Under the pieces are notes generated by a model. That model was not told where the DNA came from and made no database searches. It saw only the letters and a program-made list of their open reading frames with translations. From Corticibacter populi (GTDB lineage Bacteria; Pseudomonadota; Gammaproteobacteria; Burkholderiales; Burkholderiaceae_C): a stretch of DNA of 64,000 bases. Positions 8,493-17,321 of this stretch are shown in pieces (position 1 is the stretch's first letter; every line of letters starts with the position of its first letter). The DNA is taken from positions 62,001 to 126,000 of the forward strand of contig NZ_SGWR01000001.1 of NCBI RefSeq assembly GCF_004217315.1, in the 5' to 3' direction. The position numbers and the translations under genes were made by a program.

Positions 8493-9275
8493 TTACCTGT
8501 TGAAATGCCCGTCGGCGGCATCGTGCCCGACCGCACCGGGGGCCCTGTCCACGCGTTGCCAGCGTGCGCCTTGCAGTACTTCGTGCGGCAGAAAGCGGGC
8601 CTTGTAGGCCATCTTTGGGCTCTCGGCGATCCAGTAGCCGAGGTAGACATACGGCAGGCCAAGCTGGTGCGCCCATTCGACCAGCCACAGCACCGCATAG
8701 GTGCCGTATCCGCTGGCGGCCTCTTCGTCATAGAAGGTGTAGACGGCCGAGAGTCCGTCCTGCAGTACGTCGACCACGCTGACCATGCGCAGGGCCGCTG
8801 GTTGCCGTTCGGCTGGATCGGGCTCGGAGAACTCGATCAAGCGGGTGTCGATGCGGCTGCGCAGCAGGAACTGCTCGTAGTCTGCGGGGTTGTCATTGTC
8901 CATGCCGCCGTCGCTGTGGCGGCTCTTGAGATAGCGTTGGTAGAGCGCGAAGTGTTCGGGCAGCGGCATGGGCCGCAGCATGCGCGCGGCCAGCCCCTGG
9001 TGCTGGCGCCACGCACGACGCTGGCTGCGGTTGGGTTGGAAATCGGCTACCGGAATACGCAGCGTCTGGCAGGCCTGGCATTGGTCGCAGTGCGGTCGGT
9101 AGGTGAAGAGACCGCTGCGCCGAAAGCCGCGCTCGACCAGCATCGAGTAGACCGGTGTGTCGATCAGCTCGCCGGGCGAAGCCACCTGCGAGCGCGCCGT
9201 GCGCCCGGGCAGGTAGCTGCACGGATAGCTGGCCGTGGCGTAGAACTGCAGCGGGTAATGGGTGGATGGATTCAT
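8493..9275 (-). CDS. bpt: Aspartate/glutamate leucyltransferase (bacterial N-degron pathway)
   Basis: This 260-residue enzyme transfers leucine (and in some species arginine) from charged tRNA to proteins that begin with Asp or Glu, marking them for ClpS-ClpAP. The N-terminal cysteines are visible (YPCSYLPGR and then [15 protein letters not shown]), and the ATE C-terminal domain includes YTFYDEE and YVYLGYWI. Length matches Bpt. It lies 23 bp downstream of aat, the Leu/Phe transferase, on the same strand. The pairing of these genes is typical of betaproteobacteria and supports a single operon dedicated to N-terminal tagging. Confidence 0.94.
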   Translation of the reverse strand: MNPSTHYPLQFYATASYPCSYLPGRTARSQVASPGELIDTPVYSMLVERGFRRSGLFTYRPHCDQCQACQTLRIPVADFQPNRSQRRAWRQHQGLAARMLRPMPLPEHFALYQRYLKSRHSDGGMDNDNPADYEQFLLRSRIDTRLIEFSEPDPAERQPAALRMVSVVDVLQDGLSAVYTFYDEEAASGYGTYAVLWLVEWAHQLGLPYVYLGYWIAESPKMAYKARFLPHEVLQGARWQRVDRAPGAVGHDAADGHFNR

Positions 9276-9298
9276 GGCTGCCGGAGGGGCTGTCGGGG

Positions 9299-10045
9299 CT
9301 ATGTCGCCAAAGCCGGGTGGAGGCGCTGCCAGTCGCCCGGTGCGAAGCGCCAGCTCGGCTGCGGCTGTATGGTGCTGCGCTGCAGCCCGGCCAGGAAGGC
9401 GCTGCGCGGAATTTCATGGCCACCGAAAAAGGCCAGGTGATCGGTGTTCTGCTGACAGTCGATGGTCTCGACACCCAGCCGGCGGCACATGGCCACCAGC
9501 GCCGCCAGCGCGATCTTGGAGGCGTCGGTACGCAGTGCGAACATCGATTCGCCAAACACGGCCTGGCCGATGTTGACGAAGTACAGTCCGCCGGCGAGTT
9601 CGCCATCGAGCCAGGTCTCGACGCTGTGGACATGGCCGGCCGCGTGGAAGGCGAGGTAGGCGGCCTGCATCTCGGGCACGATCCAGGAGCCGTTCTGGCC
9701 GGGCCGATAGATGCGGGCGCAGTGGCGCAGCACCGTGCTGAAGGCGCTGTCGACACGGATCTCCAGCCGGTTCTGGCGCCACAGGCGGGCGATGCTCTTG
9801 CGCAGCGAGGCGTGCAGCCTGAACTGGCCGACCGGCAGCACCATGCGCGGGTCCGGCGACCACCACAGGATGGGGGGGGCCGAGTACCACGGGAAAATGC
9901 CGCGCCGGTAAGCTGCCAGCAGCGTCGCGGGGGACAGATCGGCCCCCACGGCGATGGGACCCAACGATTCGCTGACCGAACCGTAGGCAGGGAACGGATC
10001 TCCCGGATGCAGAAAGGCAAAGGCCTGCTGGGGCTGACCGGTCAT
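9299..10045 (-). CDS. aat: Leucyl/phenylalanyl-tRNA--protein transferase
   Basis: This 248-residue enzyme adds Leu or Phe to proteins with N-terminal Lys or Arg, creating N-degrons read by ClpS. Family motifs are clear: the FPWY segment ([18 protein letters not shown]), the GGLY strand and GESMF (about residues 150-170), then [15 protein letters not shown] near the C-terminus. It is the first gene of a minus-strand run aat-bpt-iclR-unknown. The 271 bp upstream (10046-10316) contain no gene I can support, only a weak hairpin around 10099-10133. Confidence 0.95.
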   Translation of the reverse strand: MTGQPQQAFAFLHPGDPFPAYGSVSESLGPIAVGADLSPATLLAAYRRGIFPWYSAPPILWWSPDPRMVLPVGQFRLHASLRKSIARLWRQNRLEIRVDSAFSTVLRHCARIYRPGQNGSWIVPEMQAAYLAFHAAGHVHSVETWLDGELAGGLYFVNIGQAVFGESMFALRTDASKIALAALVAMCRRLGVETIDCQQNTDHLAFFGGHEIPRSAFLAGLQRSTIQPQPSWRFAPGDWQRLHPALAT

Positions 10046-10316
10046 GGCGATGTCCTGGTTTCGAGGCGGTATGCGGCGCCAGTCGCCATCGACGGGCAGG
10101 CCGCTGGCGCTTTTGTATCACAAGCGCGCGGCCATCGCCATCGGCTGCGACGGCTGGACATTGGTCGGCGTGCTGGCGCCCCGAGGAGGACTTGTCGCAC
10201 CGCCGCGCGCCAGCCGGGTCAACCCGACGGGCCGGATGTCAAGAACGAGCCGGACGCCGTTGCCCGGCACATTCTTGGCATCCCGCGTGCTCCGCGCAAC
10301 GATGGTGAACCGCTTC

Positions 10317-11591
10317 TCAGCGGTAGATTGCGTCGCGCAGGAACAGCGAGAGCTCGGGCACGTAGGAAATGATCGCCAGGCAGACCAGCACCACGCCGAC
10401 GAACGGCAGCAGCGGCCGAATCATCTGCTCGAGCGAGATCTTGGCGATCGAGCAGGCCGCGAACAGGTTCACCCCCATCGGTGGCGTGACCATGCCCAGC
10501 GCCAGATTGACGATCATCACGATGCCGAAATGCACCGGGTCGATGCCGAACTGCACCGCCACCGGCAGCAGCAGCGGCGCCAGCACGACGATGGAGGCGG
10601 AGGTTTCGATGAACATGCCGACGATGAAGAGTGCGATGTTCACGCCCATCAGGAACAGGTACTTGCTGTCGAACAGGCTGCCCAGCCACTGGCCGAGCAT
10701 GTCCGGCACGCCGGCCCGGTTGAGCAGGAAGCTGAACACGCCGGCGTTGGCGATGATGAACATGATCACCGCGGTGCCGATCACCGAGCGATGGAACACC
10801 GGTGCCAGCGTGCGCGGACCCAGCGTGCGGTAGACCAGCACGCTCACCAGCAGTGCATAGACCACGGCCACCACGGAGGCCTCGGTGGGCGTGAACACGC
10901 CGCCATAGATGCCGCCGAGGATGATCACCGGCATCATCAGCGCCAGCCAGGACCGCTTGAAAGCCGCCCATACTGGCAGGCGGTCCTGACCGTCATGCTT
11001 GCCAAGGCCGTGGCGGCGCGCGTACAGCCACACGTAGAGCATCAGCGCCAGGCCGATCAGCAAACCGGGGAACACGCCGGCGATGAAGAGTTCGCCGGTC
11101 GAGGTTTCGGTGGAGACTGCAAACAGGATCAGCGGCACCGACGGCGGGATGATCACTCCCAGTTCGGCCGCAGTGGCCTGCAGCGAGGCGGCAAACGGCG
11201 TCGGATAGCCGTGCCGCACCATGGCCGGAATCAGGATGGAGCCCACGGCAAAGGTGGTGGCGACGCTGGAGCCGGCCACCGAGGCGAAGATCATGCAGGT
11301 GAGCACGCAGGTAATGGCCAGGCCGCCCTGGACGCCGCCGACCAGGCTTTTGGCGAAATCGACCATGCGCTGCGAAATGCCGCCTGCTTCCATCAGGTTG
11401 CCAGCCAGGATGAAGAAGGGAATGGCCATCAGCGGGAACTTGTCCAGCGCGGCAAAGAGCTGCTGGGGCATCACCAGCCAGTTGACGCCGGAATAGGCGA
11501 TGCCGGTCATGCTGGAGAGGCCGATCGCCACGGCCACCGGCACGGACAGCGTGAAGAAGATCAGCATCGAGAGAATCATCAACTGCGGCAT
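10317..11591 (-). CDS. TRAP transporter large permease (DctM-like)
   Basis: This 424-residue protein is almost entirely hydrophobic with about a dozen predicted membrane helices, and it matches the DctM family in length and in motifs such as the PFFILAGNLMEAGGIS and GVIIPPSVPLILF segments. TRAP large permeases form the sodium-coupled elevator that imports small carboxylates delivered by a periplasmic binding protein. It is the last gene of dctP-dctQ-dctM on the minus strand, 66 bp after dctQ. The substrate is not evident. Confidence 0.93.
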   Translation of the reverse strand: MPQLMILSMLIFFTLSVPVAVAIGLSSMTGIAYSGVNWLVMPQQLFAALDKFPLMAIPFFILAGNLMEAGGISQRMVDFAKSLVGGVQGGLAITCVLTCMIFASVAGSSVATTFAVGSILIPAMVRHGYPTPFAASLQATAAELGVIIPPSVPLILFAVSTETSTGELFIAGVFPGLLIGLALMLYVWLYARRHGLGKHDGQDRLPVWAAFKRSWLALMMPVIILGGIYGGVFTPTEASVVAVVYALLVSVLVYRTLGPRTLAPVFHRSVIGTAVIMFIIANAGVFSFLLNRAGVPDMLGQWLGSLFDSKYLFLMGVNIALFIVGMFIETSASIVVLAPLLLPVAVQFGIDPVHFGIVMIVNLALGMVTPPMGVNLFAACSIAKISLEQMIRPLLPFVGVVLVCLAIISYVPELSLFLRDAIYR

Positions 11592-11657
11592 GATGGGTCC
11601 AGGTTCGTCAGTGAAGGAAGCGGCGGGCGCCTGGTTCGGCGTCGCCCTCAGAAGGCG

Positions 11658-12161
11658 TTACTGCGCATCGTTGCGCACCGGCGCGCGGGAGGTTTCGGTG
11701 TGGGGCGTCAGCCAGCGCAGCAGCACGGCCAGCGCCGCCAGTGCGGCGCCCACCGGGATGGCCAGATAGACCCAGGAAATCGAGATTTCCAGCCCGGCAA
11801 TGCTCTGGAAGCGCACGCGGTAGGTCATCTGCGCGCCGATCCAGGCCAGGAACACCAGAAAGCCCAGGCAAGTGGTGTTGACCACGAATTCCAGCAGACG
11901 CTGCGGCGTGCCGCGCAGCTTCTCGCGCAGGAACTCGACACTGATCATCGCGCCATGGCGGAACGCCAGCGCCACGCCCAGCATCACGGCCCAGATCACG
12001 GCCGCGCGCGTCATCACTTCGCTCCATTCCAGCGGCGAATGCAACACGAAGCGCGAGACGACCTGGAAGAAGCCCGTGGCGACGGCCAGCCACAGCAGTG
12101 CCTGGGCCAGGATGGAGACCAGCCCGAAGAGGGCGCGGTCGAGGCGGAGCAAGGGATGCAT
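11658..12161 (-). CDS. TRAP transporter small permease (DctQ-like)
   Basis: This 167-residue protein has four hydrophobic helices and the conserved SRFVLHSPLEWSEVMTR region of DctQ subunits, which brace the large permease. The ATG at 12161 is preferred because a GGAG lies 9 nt upstream; a TTG at 12179 is the only earlier in-frame start. A strong hairpin sits just upstream, between this gene and the binding-protein gene, and probably lowers permease expression relative to the binding protein. Confidence 0.88.
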   Translation of the reverse strand: MHPLLRLDRALFGLVSILAQALLWLAVATGFFQVVSRFVLHSPLEWSEVMTRAAVIWAVMLGVALAFRHGAMISVEFLREKLRGTPQRLLEFVVNTTCLGFLVFLAWIGAQMTYRVRFQSIAGLEISISWVYLAIPVGAALAALAVLLRWLTPHTETSRAPVRNDAQ

Positions 12162-12193
12162 GCGATGGATCTCCGGCAAGCATGAATGAGCAA

Positions 12194-12226
12194 AAGGCGC
12201 AGGCCCAGTGACTGGGCTTGCGCCTT
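12194..12226 (-). terminator. Hairpin inside the TRAP operon (attenuator)
   Basis: A near-perfect stem (AAGGCGCA-GCCCAG with its complement) with a 3-nt loop lies between dctP and dctQ. On the transcribed minus strand it is followed by a short run of four T. Binding-protein genes are often followed by such partial terminators so that more of that subunit is made; that role is inferred. Confidence 0.6.
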
Positions 12227-12283
12227 GGAGCCCGGGAGCAGGCTCTTGGAACCCGCCGGGCTGCGCGAGGGCAGCCGGGGATT

Positions 12284-13282
12284 TTATTGCGTATTGCGGA
12301 TGCGCTCGATCAACTTCGGGTCGAAGCGGCGGTTGTATTCCTTGTAGACCGGCTCGACGGCCTGGGCGAAGGCTTCACGATCGACGGTGTTGACGGCCAT
12401 GCCCTCGGCTTTGAGCTGCTCGACTCCGGCCTGTTCGACATGGCTGACGAAGTCGCGCATGGCCTGGCCGGCATTCTTGCCGGCCTGCTGCATCAGCGCC
12501 TTGTCTTCGGCCGAGAGGCGCTCATAGGCCGATGGCGAGGCGATGATGACGGCTGGCGCATAGACGTGGCCCGTCAGCGACAGGTATTTCTGCACCTGCG
12601 AGAGCTTGGCCGAGGTGATCACCGACAGCGGGTTTTCCTGCCCGTCGATGGTGCCTTGCTGCAGCGCGGTGGTGACTTCCGGCCACGCCATCGGGGTTGG
12701 CAGGATGCCGATCTGGCGGAATGCGGCGATGTGCAGCTGGTTCTCCGTGGTGCGGATCTTCAGGCCCTTGGCGTCTGCGGGGGTGACGACCGGGCGGACG
12801 TTGTTCGTGAGGTGGCGAAAACCCTGCTCGCCCCAGGCCAGCGCGACCAGGCCGCGCTTGCCGAATTCCTTGAGCATGTCCTGGCCGATTTCGCTGTCGA
12901 GCACGTGGCGGGCGTGGTCCAGATCGCGCAGCAGGAAGGGCACGTCGAACACGCCGGCGGCGGGCACGAAGTTCATGGTGGCGCCGGTCGAGAGCACCGC
13001 CAGGTCGATGGTGCCCAACTGCAGGCCCTCGATGACCTCGCGTTCACCGCCCAGCGCGCTGTTGGGAAACTGCTGCACCTTCAGGCGGCCGCCGCTGCCT
13101 TCTTCGAGCGTCTTGGCAAAGGCCTCGCCGGCGGCGCCGTAATGGGACTGCTGGGACAGCGCATAGGCCATCTTGAACGTGGTCTGTGCCGTGGCGGGCG
13201 CGGCCAGGTTGGCGGCGACAAAGGTGGCGCCGGCGAGGACGGGGGCCAGCCAGCGGACGGTGTTCTTCAGAGCGGCATGCAT
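12284..13282 (-). CDS. TRAP transporter substrate-binding protein (DctP family)
   Basis: This 332-residue protein carries a signal peptide (cleavage likely after ATA near residue 32) and then a DctP-type fold, with the GTIDLAVLSTG and GLKIRTTENQLH segments and a WPEVTTALQQGTIDGQENP motif diagnostic of the family. It captures a carboxylate in the periplasm and hands it to the permease. The start at 13282 follows AAGAAAG at good spacing; an upstream in-frame ATG would add 13 residues that break the signal-peptide pattern. It is the first gene of the operon. Confidence 0.92.
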   Translation of the reverse strand: MHAALKNTVRWLAPVLAGATFVAANLAAPATAQTTFKMAYALSQQSHYGAAGEAFAKTLEEGSGGRLKVQQFPNSALGGEREVIEGLQLGTIDLAVLSTGATMNFVPAAGVFDVPFLLRDLDHARHVLDSEIGQDMLKEFGKRGLVALAWGEQGFRHLTNNVRPVVTPADAKGLKIRTTENQLHIAAFRQIGILPTPMAWPEVTTALQQGTIDGQENPLSVITSAKLSQVQKYLSLTGHVYAPAVIIASPSAYERLSAEDKALMQQAGKNAGQAMRDFVSHVEQAGVEQLKAEGMAVNTVDREAFAQAVEPVYKEYNRRFDPKLIERIRNTQ

Positions 13283-13487
13283 GCTTTGGCTTTCTTGTCT
13301 GAATGCAAAACGTGCAATCATATCTGTCTTTTGCTGGCCGCCGCAATGCAGGTTTGCCCTAGAAGGGCGCAGCGCCCCGGCGGCGACTTTGGCCGACGGC
13401 GTCGTGTCACCTTGTCTTACATCGTCAGCGGGCCGCCGTAGCTATCCTGATGTCATGCTGATGTGCAACTACGACAGGAGAGACACC

Positions 13488-13733
13488 ATGCAAAAGCTTC
13501 AAACCTCGCGGATTTCCCGAATCGCACAATGCATTGCCCTGGGTGGCATGGCCTTCGCACTGACCGCCTGTTCGACCTGGGACGGCATGAGCAAGCGCGA
13601 GCGCAGCGCAGTCGGCGGCGCTGCCGTTGGTGGCGTGGCCGGCGCGGCAGTGACGGGCGGCGGTGTGCTGGGCACCGTCGGCGGAGCCGCCATTGGTGGT
13701 GTGGTCGGTGACCAGATCGGCAAGGACCGCTAA
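13488..13733 (+). CDS. Small glycine-zipper lipoprotein (OsmB-like)
   Basis: This 81-residue protein has a signal peptide with lipobox LTAC (about residues 25-28) and then a glycine/alanine-rich glycine-zipper region made of GGAAVGG-type repeats to the end. Small lipoproteins of this type (OsmB and relatives) are usually induced by osmotic or envelope stress and insert in the outer membrane. A CAGGAG ribosome-binding site precedes the ATG. It is a single-gene unit, divergent from the TRAP operon and followed by a strong terminator. Confidence 0.82.
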   Translation: MQKLQTSRISRIAQCIALGGMAFALTACSTWDGMSKRERSAVGGAAVGGVAGAAVTGGGVLGTVGGAAIGGVVGDQIGKDR

Positions 13734-13808
13734 GAACCTGTATGGCCTGGCACGAGCGCCAAGATATCCGATGATGGTGCGCGGAGCAGCAGGCTGCCCG
13801 CATTTCAC

Positions 13809-13835
13809 AGCCGGCTCGCAAGAGCCGGCTTTTCT
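13809..13835 (+). terminator. Intrinsic terminator after the small lipoprotein gene
   Basis: A perfect 9-bp stem (AGCCGGCTC / GAGCCGGCT) with a GCAA tetraloop is followed by a T-rich tail (TTTCTGTCTT). It lies 75 bp after the lipoprotein stop. Confidence 0.85.
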
Positions 13836-13908
13836 GTCTTCACGGAAATGTCAAGAATGGCGCCGGGCAGGCTTGCCGGACGCCAGTTCCAGATGCCTGA
13901 GCCCGGGA

Positions 13909-14427
13909 TCAGTTGGCGAGACCTTCGTCGGCGGCCACACCCTTCTGATAGGTGACATAGACCACCACGGGGATGTCCAGGCCGCCCAGGTACTGTGCAA
14001 TCAGCGGTTTGACATCGTCCCAGGTCAGACCGCCCACGCCCGTTGCCAGACGCGGCAGTGCGAGGCTGGTGATACCCTGCTGCTGCACATGTCTCGCGAG
14101 GTTCTGCAGGACGTGGCGCACATTCTCCAGCGTCGCCTTGCCGGGCTTGGCGGTGGGACCCTGGCCGATGCTGTCCTGCGTCACCAGGTTGGCGATGCGC
14201 CGCACGCCCCCGCCCTCGTTGATGCCGGCCCAGACCCAGATCTCGCCCGGCTCGATGGCGTTGGAGCGGGTATGGTGGCGGTAATCCTTGACCAGCGAGG
14301 GCCAGCGCTCGCGCAGGGCCAATGCCAGTCCGCTGTCGAATGGATCATTGGCGGCAATGCCGTGGGCCAGCAGATCGGCCTGGCTCAGCAGGATGTCGCC
14401 GCTTACTTCCTTGATCGTCAATTGCAT
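13909..14427 (-). CDS. Macro domain-containing protein
   Basis: This 172-residue protein is a stand-alone macro domain, a fold that binds ADP-ribose and related nucleotides and can remove ADP-ribose from proteins. It shows the N-terminal VSGDILLSQADLLAHGIAAND segment (read as two parts around ILLS and HGIA), a central VRRIANLVTQ strand, and the LALPRLATGVGGLTWDDV loop. The start at 14427 gives the usual MQLTIKEVSGDI beginning, with AAGGAGA directly upstream at rather short spacing; an in-frame ATG at 14496 would add 23 residues. It stands alone downstream of metG. Which nucleotide it acts on cannot be told. Confidence 0.85.
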   Translation of the reverse strand: MQLTIKEVSGDILLSQADLLAHGIAANDPFDSGLALALRERWPSLVKDYRHHTRSNAIEPGEIWVWAGINEGGGVRRIANLVTQDSIGQGPTAKPGKATLENVRHVLQNLARHVQQQGITSLALPRLATGVGGLTWDDVKPLIAQYLGGLDIPVVVYVTYQKGVAADEGLAN

Positions 14428-14557
14428 TCTCCTTGTTGATGATGGGATGGCGTCTGCCAGAGGGCTCGCATGCGATGTTGGAAGACTTGCCACCACCTTA
14501 ATGGATACGGGTGCTGGCGTCGTTGATGCCCATCAAGCCAGGTGGGATTGCCTTCTG

Positions 14558-14588
14558 CCTTTTGCTTGTGCAATGCACAAGCAAAAGG
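14558..14588 (-). terminator. Second hairpin downstream of metG
   Basis: A 15-bp perfect stem (CCTTTTGCTTGTGCA with its complement) with a 1-nt centre. It shares the bases AAAAGG (14583-14588) with the neighbouring hairpin, so the two cannot form together. Confidence 0.6.
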
Positions 14589-14623
14589 GGCGGCAGCCGC
14601 TCAGTGCGGCTGCCGCCCCTTTT
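14583..14623 (-). terminator. Intrinsic terminator after metG
   Basis: An 18-bp perfect stem (AAAAGGGGCGGCAGCCGC with its complement) and a 5-nt loop lie 57 bp after the metG stop. On the minus strand the stem ends in TTTT. It overlaps the next hairpin, giving two mutually exclusive folds. Confidence 0.8.
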
Positions 14624-14679
14624 CTCGCCTCTTCCCGTGCCCTCTATGAGCCGGGGTGGGCGGGAGGCCACCCCTTCGT

Positions 14680-16767
14680 TCAGCGCACCCGCATGCCCGG
14701 TTGCGCGCCGTCCCAGGGCTCGAGGATGAAGATGCCGGGCTGGGCCTTTTCATCGGCGTGGCTGGCGGCCAGCACCATGCCTTCGCTGAGCCCGAACTTC
14801 ATCTTGCGCGGCGCCAGATTGGCCACCATCACGGTGAGCTTGCCTACCAGTTGTTCGGGCTGATAGGCGCTGGCGATGCCGCTGAAGACGTTGCGGGTCC
14901 GGCCTTCGCCCACATCGAGCGTCAGGCGCAGCAGCTTGGTCGAGCCTTCGACGGCCTCGCAGGCGACGATCCTGGCAATGCGCAGGTCGACCTTGGCAAA
15001 GTCGTCGATGGTGATGGTCTCGGCCACCGCCTCGCCGCCGGGCAAAGCAGCCGGATCGGCTGCAGCGGCCGATCCGGCTACTGGCGCGGGTGGCTCGAAC
15101 AGGGCGTCGAGCTGTTTTGTCTCGACGCGCTGGATCAGGTGCTTGAAGGTGCCGATGGCGTGGCCGGCACCCAGCAGCGTGCCGGCGTCGGCAAACGTGA
15201 AGGGCGCGACCTGCAGGAAACCCTCGACTTGCGCGGCCAGCTGCGGCAGCACCGGCTTGAGGTAGATGGTCAGCAGGCGGAAGGCTTCGATGCAGGTGCT
15301 GCACACGTCCTGCAGGCGCGCTTCCCGGCCGGCCTGCTTGGCGAGTTCCCAGGGCTTGTTGGCATCGACATAAACGTTGACGCGGTCGGCCAGCAGCATG
15401 ATCTCGCGCACCGCGCGGGCAAAGTCGCGCACCTCGTAGGACTGGGCAATCGACTCGCGCTGCGCGGCAACGGCACTCAGCAGCTCCCGGCCATCGGCCG
15501 AGACGGCGCCCAGCCGGCCATCGAAGCGCTTGGCGAGAAAACCCGCGGCGCGGCTGGCGATGTTGACGTACTTGCCCACCAGGTCGGCGTTGACGCGGGC
15601 CATGAAGTCCTCGGCATTGAAGTCGATGTCCTCGTTGCGGCCATTGAGCTTGGCGGCCAGGTAGTAGCGCAGCCACTCGGGGTTCATCTGCAGTGCCAGG
15701 TACTTGAGCGGGTCCAGGCCGGTGCCGCGGCTCTTGCTCATCTTCTCGCCGTTGTTGACGGTGAGGAAGCCGTGCACGCAGATGCGATCGGGTGTCTTGC
15801 GGCCGCTGAACTTGAGCATGGCGGGCCAGAACAGCGTGTGGAAGGTGACGATGTCCTTGCCGATGAAGTGGTACTGCTCCAGGTTGGCGTCGGCCATGTA
15901 GGCCTCGTAGTCCTCGCCGCGCTTTTCCAGCAGGTTCTTGAGCGAGGCGAGATAGCCCACCGGCGCGTCCAGCCACACGTAGAAGTACTTGCCCGGCGCG
16001 TCCGGGATCTCGATGCCGAAGTAGGGCGCGTCACGGCTGATGTCCCAGTCGCCCAGGCCTTCGCTGGTGCTGCCGTCCGGGTTCTCGCGCACGGTGAACC
16101 ATTCCTTGACCTTGTTGGCGACTTCGGGCTGCACATGGCGGCCGTTCTGTGTCCAGTCCTGCAGGAAGGCGACGCAGCGCGCATCCGAGAGCTTGAAGAA
16201 GAAGTGCTCGGACTGGCGCAGCTCCGGCCTGGCGCCCGAGAGTGCCGAGTAGGGATTGATCAGCTCGGTGGGGGCGTAGACCGCGCCGCAGACCTCGCAG
16301 TTGTCGCCATACTGGTCCTTGGCGTGGCAGCGCGGACACTCACCCTTGATGAAGCGGTCGGGCAGGAACATGCCCTTTTGCGGGTCATAGAACTGCTCGA
16401 TGGTGCGCGTCTCGATCAGGCCGGCGGCCTTGAGGTCGCGGTAGATGGCCTGCGCCAGCACGGTGTTCTCAGGGCTCTGCGTGGAGTACCAGTTGTCGTG
16501 GCTGATGTGAAAACCGTCGAGGTATTGCTTGCGGCCGGCGGCGATGTCGGCGACGAACTGCTCGGGCGTCTTGCCGGCCTTCTCGGCGGCGATCATGATG
16601 GGCGCGCCGTGCGCGTCGTCGGCGCCGACGAAGTTGACCGCCGCACCCATCATGCGCTGGAACCGAACCCAGGTGTCGGCCTGGATGTACTCCATGATGT
16701 GGCCGATGTGGAAGGTGCCGTTGGCGTAGGGCAGGGCGGTGGTGACGAAGATCTTGCGTTGGGGCAT
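14680..16767 (-). CDS. metG: Methionine--tRNA ligase
   Basis: This 695-residue enzyme charges initiator and elongator tRNA-Met. It has the HIGH signature in [11 protein letters not shown] (residues 14-24), a zinc knuckle of four cysteines (CPRC and CEVC, near residues 145-160), the KMSKS loop (about residue 341), and a C-terminal tRNA-binding OB-fold domain (about 590-695, with VDLRIARIV) like the E. coli dimerising tail. The start is ATG at 16767. It is a single-gene unit behind about 200 bp of upstream sequence and ends at strong hairpins. Confidence 0.97.
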   Translation of the reverse strand: MPQRKIFVTTALPYANGTFHIGHIMEYIQADTWVRFQRMMGAAVNFVGADDAHGAPIMIAAEKAGKTPEQFVADIAAGRKQYLDGFHISHDNWYSTQSPENTVLAQAIYRDLKAAGLIETRTIEQFYDPQKGMFLPDRFIKGECPRCHAKDQYGDNCEVCGAVYAPTELINPYSALSGARPELRQSEHFFFKLSDARCVAFLQDWTQNGRHVQPEVANKVKEWFTVRENPDGSTSEGLGDWDISRDAPYFGIEIPDAPGKYFYVWLDAPVGYLASLKNLLEKRGEDYEAYMADANLEQYHFIGKDIVTFHTLFWPAMLKFSGRKTPDRICVHGFLTVNNGEKMSKSRGTGLDPLKYLALQMNPEWLRYYLAAKLNGRNEDIDFNAEDFMARVNADLVGKYVNIASRAAGFLAKRFDGRLGAVSADGRELLSAVAAQRESIAQSYEVRDFARAVREIMLLADRVNVYVDANKPWELAKQAGREARLQDVCSTCIEAFRLLTIYLKPVLPQLAAQVEGFLQVAPFTFADAGTLLGAGHAIGTFKHLIQRVETKQLDALFEPPAPVAGSAAAADPAALPGGEAVAETITIDDFAKVDLRIARIVACEAVEGSTKLLRLTLDVGEGRTRNVFSGIASAYQPEQLVGKLTVMVANLAPRKMKFGLSEGMVLAASHADEKAQPGIFILEPWDGAQPGMRVR

Positions 16768-16967
16768 GGCGTGAAAGAAGCGGCGCGTGGCGCTGCCGCA
16801 GAAGGTCTCGTAAAGGGCCTCGGCCGGCCTGGCATCCGCCGCTGCGCAGAGGCCTCAGTGAATTTCAGTGAATCAGTGCGGACGGATGGGTGCGGACCAT
16901 TCTATGCGAGAGCCGCGCCGCCGCCACTGGCCAACGGCTTCGGCCCGGCAGGCCTTGCAGGGGGTGG

Positions 16968-17279
16968 CTAGAGAACGGCTTTGAAGAGTTCCAGCTGCGG
17001 CGGGCCGGCGTAGATCTCGCGCGGGCTCTTGCCGGCATTGGCATGGGCCAGGCGGAAGGCCTCGGAATGCGTCCAGTCGATGAAGTGCTGCTCGGACTGC
17101 CACTCGGTGTGCGAGGCGAACAGTGTCCATTCCTCGTTCTGCGGACCTTGCAGCAGGTGAAACCGCACAAAGCCGGGTACGCTGCCCAGGTGGCTCTCGC
17201 GGTTCTTCCAATGCTCGACAAAGGCGGCCTCATGGCCGCGCAGGATGCGAAAGCGGTTCATCGCGATGAAGGTGGACAT
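16968..17279 (-). CDS. Antibiotic biosynthesis monooxygenase (ABM) domain protein
   Basis: This 103-residue protein matches the small ABM fold (ferredoxin-like dimer) seen in IsdG/HmoB-type heme oxygenases and quinone monooxygenases. It opens with FIAMNRFRILRGHEAAFVEHW and has the VPGFVRFHLLQGP and W.SEQHFIDWTHSEAFR signatures of the heme-degrading group. A role in heme breakdown is plausible but not proven by sequence. It starts 42 bp after the aminotransferase on the same strand. Confidence 0.8.
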   Translation of the reverse strand: MSTFIAMNRFRILRGHEAAFVEHWKNRESHLGSVPGFVRFHLLQGPQNEEWTLFASHTEWQSEQHFIDWTHSEAFRLAHANAGKSPREIYAGPPQLELFKAVL

Positions 17280-17321
17280 GGCGTTCCTTGGCTCGGGTGG
17301 ATGGTGTGGCCGGTGGGCGCT

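Noticed and set aside
10044-12185. 713-codon plus-strand open frame opposite the TRAP permease genes
   Set aside because: Antisense of DctM/DctQ; repeated His/Gln/Asp pattern typical of the complement of membrane-protein codons.
14656-16971. 771-codon open frame on the plus strand opposite metG
   Set aside because: Antisense shadow of metG with no recognisable motif and biased composition.
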